Assembly: GCA_903912275.1 (NCBI GenBank)
Contig: CAIWGR010000244.1
Span: 1-7,848 of the forward strand
Source of the DNA: an uncultured delta proteobacterium
Lineage (GTDB): Bacteria; Myxococcota_A; Bradymonadia; REDH01
Length of the DNA stretch: 7,848 nucleotides
Direction: 5' to 3'
Program-made: the position numbers and the translations under genes
Shown here: positions 1 to 5,487 of the stretch, piece by piece
How the letters are laid out: each line of letters starts with the position of its first letter
Numbering within the stretch: the first letter of the stretch is position 1
The notes under the pieces: generated by a model
Told to the model about the DNA's origin: nothing
What the model saw: only the letters and a program-made list of their open reading frames with translations
Databases searched by the model: none

Positions 1-920
1 CGCTCGGTGGCATCGCGCATCGCTACGGCGTGAAGCTCGGCGACCTGCGAAAATGGAACAGCAAGGTGAAGGGCGATCGCATCCGCGAAGGTCAGAAGCT
101 TCGCGTAGAGGTGCCGGGGCGCGGGGGCAGCAGCAGTCGCAACGGTCGGGGCGGTCGCGGCAGCAGCGCGAGTTCGGAGGGCGGGCAGACCCGCAGCACC
201 TATGTGGTGCGCTCCGGCGACACGGGGCTCTCCATCACCCGTAAGCGCGGGTTCTCGATGACCGACCTGCAGCGTTGGAACCGGGGCGTCAATCTCAACC
301 GGCTCCGCATCGGGCAGAAGCTGACCATCTATGTGGAGGCGGAGGCCGAGTACAATCTTGCGCCCGGCTCGCACGGCACGCCGAACCGGGGCAGATTGAA
401 TGCCGGTCAGCCGCTGCCGCCGGGGGCTGGCTACGAGGTGCGGAACCCTGCGCGGGCGAACGGAACGCCGGCGACGGTGGCTGCGCTGCAGTGGGGGATG
501 TCGCGGTTGGCTGCTCGCTATCCCGATGGAACGAGCCTGGTCGTGGGCGACCTATCGCTGCCCGGGGGCGGCAAAATGGAGCCGCACAAGAGCCATCAGA
601 ATGGGCTCGATGCCGACATCTGTCTGCTGACGAAGGAGTCGCGCGCGAGCTGCGTCTGGCGGCTGGTGGGCAGCGAGGAGCTGGACGCGGAGCGGATGTG
701 GTATCTGTTCAAGTCGTGGATGGACCAGGAGTATGTGGAGTACATCTTCTTGGACCGCTCCCTGCAGCGGCCGCTCTACGAGTTCGCGCAGGCGCGCGGC
801 GCGACGGAGACGCAGCTGAAGAAGTGGTTTGAGTATCCCGCGCGGGGCGGTACGCGGGCGCTCATTCGGCACGAGCCGGGCCATGACGATCATTTTCACA
901 TCCGCTTTGTGCAGAGGTAG
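1..920 (+). CDS. LysM-repeat murein endopeptidase, M74 (MepA-like) family, 5'-truncated by window edge
   Basis: The frame is already open at base 3 (Leu-Gly-Gly-Ile-Ala-His-Arg-Tyr-Gly, the first half of a LysM repeat), so the true start lies outside the window and the GTG at 30 is internal. Numbering from that GTG, a first LysM ends near residue 28, a Gly/Ser/Arg-rich linker covers about 30-55, and a second LysM covers about 57-101 (TYVVRSGDT to IGQKLTIYV). LysM binds the glycan strands of peptidoglycan. Residues about 108-296 match the penicillin-insensitive murein endopeptidase fold: the zinc signature His186-Lys-Ser-His189-Gln-Asn-Gly-Leu-Asp194-Ala-Asp196, and a C-terminal GHDDHFHIRF holding His285, His288 and His290. 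Known members of the family cut D-Ala-meso-DAP cross-links in the periplasm. Unlike E. coli MepA it has LysM targeting repeats. The downstream lipoprotein gene starts 1 nt after its stop, so the two are probably one transcript. Family assignment is firm; substrate is inferred. Confidence 0.9.
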   Translation, partial: LGGIAHRYGVKLGDLRKWNSKVKGDRIREGQKLRVEVPGRGGSSSRNGRGGRGSSASSEGGQTRSTYVVRSGDTGLSITRKRGFSMTDLQRWNRGVNLNRLRIGQKLTIYVEAEAEYNLAPGSHGTPNRGRLNAGQPLPPGAGYEVRNPARANGTPATVAALQWGMSRLAARYPDGTSLVVGDLSLPGGGKMEPHKSHQNGLDADICLLTKESRASCVWRLVGSEELDAERMWYLFKSWMDQEYVEYIFLDRSLQRPLYEFAQARGATETQLKKWFEYPARGGTRALIRHEPGHDDHFHIRFVQR

Positions 921-921
921 T

Positions 922-1896
922 ATGCGGGTTTCGACGCTGACCGGTCTTGTTGCTTCGTTGTTTCTGGTGGGCTGCGGGAGCGATGCGACGAGCACGCCCG
1001 AGGCCGCTGACGCCGTGGGTTCGGGTGACACCGCGGGTTCCGGATCGGCCGACACAGAGGTCGCCGACACGGAGGTCGCCGATACAGGATCCTCCGATAC
1101 GGAGGTGGCTGACACCGAAATCGCCGATACCACACCGCGGCCGAGCTGCGGTCGGGTGGAGACGACGGGGCGTGACCAGGCGACCTACGACATCATCCTT
1201 CCGCTTCTCGAGCAGGTGGCCTCCGCAGAGGTGACGCTGGATGGCTCGGGCTTGACGGTGCTGCCCGAGGGCGAAACGGTGCCCTACACGGGGACCTTCA
1301 ACGCCGGTTCGAACTGTGCGGAGGCGACGGTGAACAACGCGCCGCTGGCGCTCTGCTTCTACGATGCGTCGGGCGAGGCTGCCCAGCCGCTGACGCTGGG
1401 AGCCCAGCTCGCGGCCTTCCTTGGCCGTCCAGGGGCAGTGGCGAGTGCGACACTGATCGGCGCGCAGCGTCGCGGTCTGGACCGCTACTGCACGGTTTCG
1501 GGTCACTGGACGGTGCAGCTTTCGGAGTCGTCGTCGGAGGGCACCGTAGCGGCCGACGTCGCGCCGGTCGCTGTGGCCTCGTTCGACTATCTTTCGTTGT
1601 TCGATGGTGGTGGCGCGAAGCCGGAGATGCTCTGGAACAACCCGCCGCAGGTGGAGCGGAGCGCCTCGTATGAGGCGATGGCCGACGGCACCACGCGCCT
1701 TCGTCACAGCGTCACGGTGGCCAAGGATGTGACGCTGGCAGATGGGACCATCGACGAGGCCGACCTGACGTTCGGGTGGGACCTGCTCGTCGATCCCGGC
1801 ATTGGTCGCCTGTCGGGCGACCTGACGGTCGATATCGAGACGGTGGGTGGCCTTGTTGGGCGGCTGACCTACGTGGTCTCGGGCGGCCGGAACTAG
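922..1896 (+). CDS. Putative outer-membrane lipoprotein with Asp-Thr repeat linker, unknown function
   Basis: 324 residues from ATG 922. This start was chosen because it gives a clean lipoprotein signal peptide: a short basic n-region, a hydrophobic stretch and the lipobox Leu15-Val-Gly-Cys18. A GAGG lies just upstream, inside the previous gene's end. An in-frame upstream extension to 829 would bury the signal. Position +2 after the cysteine is Gly, not Asp, so Lol sorting to the outer membrane is expected. Residues about 20-71 are a low-complexity tether with five copies of an Asp-Thr-x-x-Ala/Ser unit. The remaining body (about 76-324) is rich in alternating hydrophobic residues suggesting beta structure, and carries four cysteines (76, 132, 145, 190) that could form two disulfides. 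I recognise no family. It starts 1 nt after the murein endopeptidase gene, so an envelope role is a reasonable guess. Its stop overlaps the stop of the convergent CNBD gene. Confidence 0.85.
   Translation: MRVSTLTGLVASLFLVGCGSDATSTPEAADAVGSGDTAGSGSADTEVADTEVADTGSSDTEVADTEIADTTPRPSCGRVETTGRDQATYDIILPLLEQVASAEVTLDGSGLTVLPEGETVPYTGTFNAGSNCAEATVNNAPLALCFYDASGEAAQPLTLGAQLAAFLGRPGAVASATLIGAQRRGLDRYCTVSGHWTVQLSESSSEGTVAADVAPVAVASFDYLSLFDGGGAKPEMLWNNPPQVERSASYEAMADGTTRLRHSVTVAKDVTLADGTIDEADLTFGWDLLVDPGIGRLSGDLTVDIETVGGLVGRLTYVVSGGRN
1051..1131 (+). repeat. 15-nt tandem coding repeat (Asp-Thr-Glu-Val-Ala units)
   Basis: Five 15-nt units begin at 1051, 1066, 1081, 1096 and 1111, followed by a partial sixth at 1126. 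They encode DTEVA, DTEVA, DTGSS, DTEVA, DTEIA, DT. The first two units differ by one synonymous base (ACA/ACG). Later units differ by synonymous changes (GAC/GAT, GCC/GCT) plus substitutions, so the array looks old rather than freshly expanded. It forms the flexible tether of the lipoprotein between its lipid anchor and folded body. Confidence 0.9.
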
Positions 1897-2468
1897 GCCT
1901 CGCCCTCTGCCTTTGCGGAGACGGGGTGGAGGTCTCGGGTGTGGGCGAGCACGGCCTGCACCTTCTGAAGGGTCACCCGCTGCATGGAGCCCGACGGCGT
2001 CTCCCTGTGCTCCATGAGGCCCATGAGCGTCTGGTTGGCTTCGCGAAGCTGGGCTGCCGCGCTTCGCGCGATGGCGAGTTGGAAGCGATAGGCAAACTGT
2101 GAACCGCTCTCCTGGAGGGCCTCGAAATCGCCTCGGTCGAGCCGCAGGACTTCGACCCGGGTCTTGGCGCGGACGGAGGCGGAGCGGGGGCCGTCGTCGA
2201 TGAGCGAGATCTGGCCGACGGTGGCATGCTTGCCTGCGCGGCCGATGACGGCCTGTGCCTGGTTTGCGGCCCGCTTGATGATCTCGACCTCGCCCTCGGC
2301 GATGAAGAAGCAGCCGTTCCCGGGCTCTCCTTCGCGGCAGAGCCATTCTCCCGGCTGGTAGTCACGCTCCTTGAGGACCATGCCGAGCAGCACCACCTCT
2401 TTGGGGGTGAGTTCGGCGAAGAGGGGCATCTCGCGCACGAGGAGTGCGGCGCGTCGGTTCACAGACAT
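1893..2468 (-). CDS. Stand-alone cyclic nucleotide-binding domain protein (CNBD copy A)
   Basis: 191 residues from ATG 2468. This start has GAGG on the coding strand 7 nt upstream (complement of 2476-2479). A longer frame from 2537 would overlap the neighbouring CNBD gene and adds no conserved sequence. Residues about 14-118 form a CRP-type beta-roll: PLFAELTPKEV, then EWLCREGEPG, FFIAEGEVEII, and the phosphate-binding cassette at 85-98, GQISLIDDGPRSAS. Arg95 is kept, but the Glu normally following the Gly is Gln86, which may weaken or change ligand choice. Residues about 119-155 are helical; the tail to 191 shows no helix-turn-helix, so it is not a classical transcription factor. It lies 28 nt downstream of paralogous copy B on the same strand, so the two are probably co-transcribed. 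Its TAG shares the palindrome CTAG with the stop of the convergent lipoprotein gene. Partner and ligand are unknown. Confidence 0.85.
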   Translation of the reverse strand: MSVNRRAALLVREMPLFAELTPKEVVLLGMVLKERDYQPGEWLCREGEPGNGCFFIAEGEVEIIKRAANQAQAVIGRAGKHATVGQISLIDDGPRSASVRAKTRVEVLRLDRGDFEALQESGSQFAYRFQLAIARSAAAQLREANQTLMGLMEHRETPSGSMQRVTLQKVQAVLAHTRDLHPVSAKAEGEA

Positions 2469-2475
2469 GGGAGAG

Positions 2476-2479
2476 CCTC
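2476..2479 (-). promoter_or_regulatory. Ribosome binding site of CNBD copy A
   Basis: GAGG on the minus strand, 7 nt before ATG 2468. It lies in the 28-nt gap after copy B and supports 2468 over the in-frame start at 2537. Confidence 0.6.
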
Positions 2480-2496
2480 GTGAGAGGAGCGTTGCA

Positions 2497-3084
2497 TCAT
2501 GACCAGAGCCGCGCGAGGAGCCGGCCGAAGAAGCCAAGCTTGGTATCGGGATGCGCAGCGACGAGGTCGTCGAACTCCGTGAGTGCGATGGGGGGCAAGG
2601 TGGATCCGCTGGTTGAGCGGAGGTCGCCGGCGAGGTAGGTCTCGATGCGTTGGTTGACGGCGCGGAGGCGCTCGCAGGTGCGGAGGGTGACCTCCTTGAT
2701 GACCTTCACCGCGGCAATGGGGGATATCTGCTGGATGCGGGCGAAGTCGTCGGCATCGATTTCGATGAGGACGGTACCGTCGAGGGCGCGCACATCAGCG
2801 GAGCGCGCGCTCTGTTCGATAAGACAGAGTTCGCCGAAGATACTGCCGGTGGCGAAGGTGTCGAGGACCTCAAAGCGGCCGTCGGCCCGCAGCAGCACGG
2901 CAACGCGACCCGAGAGGACGAGGAAGGCCGATGTGCCCGAATCGCCCGCGCGGAAGAGCCACTCTTTGGCAGCGAGCGTGCGCAGTTTGCAGGCACCCGC
3001 AACGGCGGTGAGCTCCTCTTCGTTGAGTTGGGCGAAGAAGGGAAACTGACGAAGATGTTCCACGCCGACGGCGGACGAACTCAT
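2497..3084 (-). CDS. Stand-alone cyclic nucleotide-binding domain protein (CNBD copy B)
   Basis: 195 residues from ATG 3084, which has GGAG 9 nt upstream on the coding strand (complement of 3094-3097). The frame extends upstream to 3222, but those 46 residues are Ser/Pro/His-rich and unlike CNBD proteins, and the paralogue also begins close to the domain. Residues about 14-118 are the CNBD: FPFFAQLNEEEL, EWLFRAGDSG, FLVLSGRVAVLL, and a canonical phosphate-binding cassette at 84-97, GELCLIEQSARSAD, with Glu85 and Arg94 as in cAMP-binding members. A helix about 121-152 (with ERLRAVNQRIETYL) resembles the corresponding helix of copy A. The C-terminal tail (about 155-195) is short, ends in hydrophobic/basic residues around GFFGRLLARLWS and could be an amphipathic segment for partner or membrane contact. 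There is no DNA-binding domain. It is first in a two-gene unit with copy A. Confidence 0.86.
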   Translation of the reverse strand: MSSSAVGVEHLRQFPFFAQLNEEELTAVAGACKLRTLAAKEWLFRAGDSGTSAFLVLSGRVAVLLRADGRFEVLDTFATGSIFGELCLIEQSARSADVRALDGTVLIEIDADDFARIQQISPIAAVKVIKEVTLRTCERLRAVNQRIETYLAGDLRSTSGSTLPPIALTEFDDLVAAHPDTKLGFFGRLLARLWS

Positions 3085-3093
3085 GTGTTGCAG

Positions 3094-3097
3094 CTCC
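3094..3097 (-). promoter_or_regulatory. Ribosome binding site of CNBD copy B
   Basis: GGAG on the minus strand, 9 nt before ATG 3084. It supports the short start over the in-frame start at 3222. Confidence 0.55.
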
Positions 3098-3157
3098 AGG
3101 AGCGGAGGGATGGCAGGCGAGACAACGGGAGAGCAATGCGCTAGATGCGCGCAGGAG

Positions 3158-3180
3158 CGAATCCGTGAGAGCGTGATTCG
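3158..3180. promoter_or_regulatory. Candidate operator dyad in the divergent control region
   Basis: A perfect 6-bp inverted repeat, CGAATC / GATTCG, with an 11-nt spacer, sits near the middle of the 149-bp gap between the minus-strand CNBD pair (start 3084) and the plus-strand exported-protein gene (start 3234). It could bind a dimeric regulator of either direction. It does not match the CRP consensus half-sites. Six-base arms are short enough to occur by chance. Confidence 0.3.
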
Positions 3181-3181
3181 A

Positions 3182-3210
3182 CTCGTAGTGTCGCTATCGA
3201 AATGCGGCAA
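3182..3210 (-). promoter_or_regulatory. Weak candidate promoter for the CNBD pair
   Basis: On the minus strand, TTGCCG (complement of 3205-3210) is followed after 17 nt by TACGAG (complement of 3182-3187). The match to sigma70 boxes is 4/6 and 3/6, so this is only a candidate. If used, transcription would start near 3175, within the dyad 3158-3180, giving a leader of about 90 nt. I found no convincing plus-strand promoter in the same gap. Confidence 0.2.
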
Positions 3211-3233
3211 CAAACTCGTCATCGGAGCGCGGC

Positions 3234-4067
3234 GTGTTCAGGCGAATCTCTCGGAGTTGGGCGGTGGCAATGCTGCTGTTCTGGCCGCAGGTCGCAGGCG
3301 CAGGCGCGCTGGAGCGTGATGCACGTGCGGCGCACCCGGCGCCGCCGACCTCGCTGGCAGAGACGGTAGAACGGTTTGTGCCCGGATTTGTTCCGGACGG
3401 TTCGTTCGGCAACGCGCGGCTGCTCAAGGGTGAGCGCAAGGTGATCTCGCGGCACGTGATGGCGGGGGTGACCTATGCGTTGGTTGCCTTCTCGAACCGG
3501 TCGACGGATGTGGATTGCTACGTGATGGTCCCGCGCCTTTCCGGGTTGGAGAAGGTGGCGCAGGATCATGCCGATGACGGCTATCCTGTGGTGCTCTGGC
3601 GCGCGACGGAGTCGATGGTGGTTGAGTTCCAGGTGGCGCAGGCCGGCGTGGGCGGAGATGTGGGCTGGGCGATCCTGCAAGACCCGGTAGGCTGGGCGCA
3701 GGCCCGTCTGGCGCAGGATGAGGTGGAGGCGCGCTGGCTGGCGCTCTCCGCGCGCGCCTTCCCGCGTTGGCATGACGTCGGTCGGTCTGCGGAGTGGGCG
3801 GTGGCCGGGCCGCAGCTGCTGGAGTGGACGGTGCCTGTGAAGGCGGGTCGCTGCGTGGGCATCGGTGCCGTCGGTTCTGCCTCTGTCCTGGGGCTCGACC
3901 TTCAATTGCTGGATGAGTCGGCCTACGAGCGTTCGCGCGATACGAGGCCCGGGCCGGATGCCGCCGCGATGACCTGCGCGTCGCGCGACATGAGCGTGTT
4001 GGTCCGGGCGGCCGTGACGGCGGGCAACGGGCGATTGAAGTTCTTCCAGGTAGAACGAGGTTTTTGA
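3234..4067 (+). CDS. Exported protein with two similar halves, unknown function
   Basis: 277 residues from GTG 3234, which has GGAG 6 nt upstream (3224-3227). The first 23-25 residues form a signal peptide: basic MFRRISRSW, a hydrophobic core and an Ala-Gly-Ala cleavage site near residue 23. The mature protein appears to contain two related beta-rich segments, about 69-149 and 195-273. Each has a hydrophobic strand cluster after a short charged stretch (AGVTYALVAFSN; KAGRCVGIGAVGS), a Cys-containing or acidic middle part, and a final pair of strands (VVLWRATESMVVEFQVA; MSVLVRAAVTAGNGRLKFFQV). This is reminiscent of periplasmic beta-sandwich domains of the pre-peptidase C-terminal type, but that is only a fold guess. 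No catalytic motif is visible. Its TGA is 1 nt before the miaE ATG and the miaE ribosome binding site lies inside this gene, so translation is probably coupled. Divergent from the CNBD pair. Confidence 0.8.
   Translation: MFRRISRSWAVAMLLFWPQVAGAGALERDARAAHPAPPTSLAETVERFVPGFVPDGSFGNARLLKGERKVISRHVMAGVTYALVAFSNRSTDVDCYVMVPRLSGLEKVAQDHADDGYPVVLWRATESMVVEFQVAQAGVGGDVGWAILQDPVGWAQARLAQDEVEARWLALSARAFPRWHDVGRSAEWAVAGPQLLEWTVPVKAGRCVGIGAVGSASVLGLDLQLLDESAYERSRDTRPGPDAAAMTCASRDMSVLVRAAVTAGNGRLKFFQVERGF
4057..4060 (+). promoter_or_regulatory. Ribosome binding site of miaE inside the upstream gene
   Basis: GAGG 8 nt before the miaE ATG at 4069, within the last codons of the exported-protein gene. It fixes the miaE start and supports translational coupling. 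Confidence 0.6.
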
Positions 4068-4068
4068 G

Positions 4069-4644
4069 ATGCTATCTCTGCAGAGCGTGACGAGCGCGGG
4101 TTATGTGACGATGTTCGAGGCCAATGTCCGGGCGATGTTGCTGGACCATGCGCACTGCGAAAAGAAGGCTGCGTCGAGCGCGCTGAACATGATGTTCCGC
4201 TATCCCGACAGGCCGGAGCTGGTCGCGGTCTGCGCCGACATCGTGGAGGAGGAGATCCAGCACTTTCGGCAGGTGCTGCAGATCATGCAGGCACGCGGCT
4301 GGCAGTATGGTCGGCAGATGCCGTCGAAGTATGGCGGCCGTCTCGCGGCGCATCTCCGGACGGCGGAGCCGCATGCGCTGCTCGATCGGTTGCTCATGTG
4401 CGCGCTCATCGAGGCCCGTTCCTGCGAGCGCTTTCAGCTGCTCGGCGCGGGCCTGAGCGACCCGGAACTGGCCTCCTTCTACCAGGCGCTTTTTGAGTCG
4501 GAGGCGCGCCACTACGCGACCTACCTGAAACTGGCGCTGGCCTACTTTGATGAGACGGAGGTGCGGGAGCGGCTTGCCTTCTACGCGGAGCAAGAGGCTG
4601 CCATCTGCGCGCTGGGTGAGGATGCCCCGCGGCTGCACGCATAA
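4069..4644 (+). CDS. miaE: tRNA 2-methylthio-N6-isopentenyladenosine-37 hydroxylase MiaE
   Basis: 191 residues, close to the usual MiaE length. MiaE is a cytoplasmic, O2-dependent non-haem di-iron enzyme. It hydroxylates the isopentenyl chain of ms2i6A at position 37 of tRNAs reading UNN codons, the last step after MiaA and MiaB. The family signatures are clear: LLDHAHCEKKAASSALNMMFRYPD (residues 24-47, written here only as a hallmark region), EEEIQHFRQVL, LLDRLLMCALIEARSCERFQ split over 104-123, and SEARHYATYL. The six expected di-iron ligands are present: Glu31, Glu62-x-x-His65, Glu115 and Glu145-x-x-His148, in a four-helix ferritin-like bundle. ATG 4069 gives the normal distance to the first motif; the later Met15 would cut into helix one. 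It follows an unrelated exported-protein gene by 1 nt, an unusual partner for a tRNA enzyme. No truncation or missing ligand. Confidence 0.95.
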   Translation: MLSLQSVTSAGYVTMFEANVRAMLLDHAHCEKKAASSALNMMFRYPDRPELVAVCADIVEEEIQHFRQVLQIMQARGWQYGRQMPSKYGGRLAAHLRTAEPHALLDRLLMCALIEARSCERFQLLGAGLSDPELASFYQALFESEARHYATYLKLALAYFDETEVRERLAFYAEQEAAICALGEDAPRLHA

Positions 4645-4670
4645 GAGGCGTCGAGAAGGTGTGTGACAAT

Positions 4671-4699
4671 TGGCGCGCAGTCTGCTACCGCGCACGCCA
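4671..4699. promoter_or_regulatory. Candidate TetR operator dyad
   Basis: TGGCGCGC (4671-4678) and GCACGCCA (4692-4699) form an inverted repeat matching at 7 of 8 arm positions around a 13-nt spacer. It lies in the 97-bp gap between miaE and the TetR gene, 42 nt before the GTG. TetR regulators commonly bind such dyads next to their own gene. There is no T-run after it, so a miaE terminator is less likely. No clear sigma70 boxes were found in this gap. Confidence 0.35.
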
Positions 4700-4741
4700 G
4701 AAAGCGGAAGCTGGTCGATGTTCTTTGCGTGAGGCTGCACA

Positions 4742-5392
4742 GTGTCCGAGATGTTCGAGACGCGTCGGGGGACGGTACCGAAGGGGCGTATCCCCGGGGA
4801 GCTGACGGATCGCCAGAAGGACCTTCTGGATGCAGCGGTGCGGGTGCTTGATCGCTCGGGCATCGACGGCGTAACGATGCGGACGCTGGCGCAGGAGAGC
4901 AATCTCTCTCCGATGGCGGCCTACAAGCACTACGAGAACCAGCGCGACCTCTACATCGCCATCTGGCGGTTCTGCATGGATGAGCTCCGCGGCCAGGTGA
5001 TGGAGCTTGCTCGGTCATCGGGTGCCGGCACGCGCGGTGCGCTGCGCGCCATCATGGGACACTTTCTCTACTTCGCGCGTGAGTATCCGCACCGGTTCAA
5101 GCTGCTGTTCGACCACGCGGTCATCAACGACGTCGGTTCGGCGTGGGAGATTGAGTCGCGTCGGTTGGAGCTGCGCGATGTGGTGCTGAGCATGATCATG
5201 GCCGGGCAGCAGAACGGTCAGGTTCGCCGCGATCTCTCTGCTGATGAGATGCTCGGCGTAGTGCTGTCGCTGGTGCAGGGAGCGAGCAACATCTTCGTGT
5301 CGGGCAGATTGTCGGATGTGACGACGGCCGGGCCGAGCGAGATGCGCGAGGCGATCTTGAACGCGGTGTCGGAGTATCTGGCTCCGCGCTAA
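4742..5392 (+). CDS. TetR/AcrR-family transcriptional regulator
   Basis: 216 residues from GTG 4742, with GAGG 7 nt upstream (4731-4734); an ATG at codon 4 is the alternative start. Residues about 24-70 form the TetR N-terminal DNA-binding domain: RQKDLLDAAVRVLDRSGIDG, then the helix-turn-helix TMRTLAQESNLSPMAAYKHY and the trailing ENQRDLYIAIW. The C-terminal all-helical ligand/dimerisation domain (about 75-216) has FAREYPHRFKLLFDHAV at 111-127, similar to the region following helix five in WHG-type TetR C-terminal domains. Such proteins act as homodimeric repressors released by a small hydrophobic ligand. No efflux pump or metabolic target gene is adjacent, so the target may be itself, lie upstream or be elsewhere. 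A dyad at 4671-4699 is a possible autoregulatory site. Confidence 0.92.
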   Translation: MSEMFETRRGTVPKGRIPGELTDRQKDLLDAAVRVLDRSGIDGVTMRTLAQESNLSPMAAYKHYENQRDLYIAIWRFCMDELRGQVMELARSSGAGTRGALRAIMGHFLYFAREYPHRFKLLFDHAVINDVGSAWEIESRRLELRDVVLSMIMAGQQNGQVRRDLSADEMLGVVLSLVQGASNIFVSGRLSDVTTAGPSEMREAILNAVSEYLAPR

Positions 5393-5430
5393 GCGCTGCT
5401 CTCTCTCGACCGCCGCTGCTTCGGAACAGG

Positions 5431-5464
5431 CCCGCTCTCTACCCCACCGCTTGTTCGCAGCGGG
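5431..5464. terminator. Weak hairpin in the convergent spacer
   Basis: The 95-bp gap between the convergent TetR and S1 genes holds CCCGCT (5431-5436) against AGCGGG (5459-5464), and a tighter alternative CCGCT (5447-5451) against AGCGG (5459-5463) with a 7-nt loop. Neither has a T-run on either strand, so intrinsic termination is doubtful. The position is right for a shared terminator, which is the main argument. Confidence 0.2.
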
Positions 5465-5487
5465 ATGGACTGAGCAGGCCGCTCGTC

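Noticed and set aside
1051..1131. The 15-nt tandem repeat considered as a CRISPR or minisatellite element
   Set aside because: There are no spacers, and it keeps the reading frame with synonymous changes, so it is a protein linker repeat.
862..2346. A 494-codon open frame on the minus strand, antisense to the lipoprotein gene and overlapping CNBD copy A
   Set aside because: Its translation is Arg/His-rich without any domain pattern. It is the expected antisense shadow of GC-rich coding DNA, and the opposing frames have clear signal peptide and CNBD motifs.
2469..2537. N-terminal extension of CNBD copy A
   Set aside because: It overlaps the end of copy B and lacks a better ribosome binding site; ATG 2468 has GAGG at 7 nt.
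3164..3178. GTGA-containing direct repeat considered as a CRP site
   Set aside because: The GTGA copies are in direct, not inverted, orientation and lack a matching TCAC half-site.
3219..3905. A 228-codon minus-strand frame opposite the exported-protein gene
   Set aside because: Arg/His-rich shadow with no motif; the plus-strand frame has a signal peptide and a good ribosome binding site.
4072..4902. A 276-codon minus-strand frame over miaE and the TetR start
   Set aside because: It covers miaE, whose plus-strand frame holds all six di-iron ligands. It is a compositional shadow.
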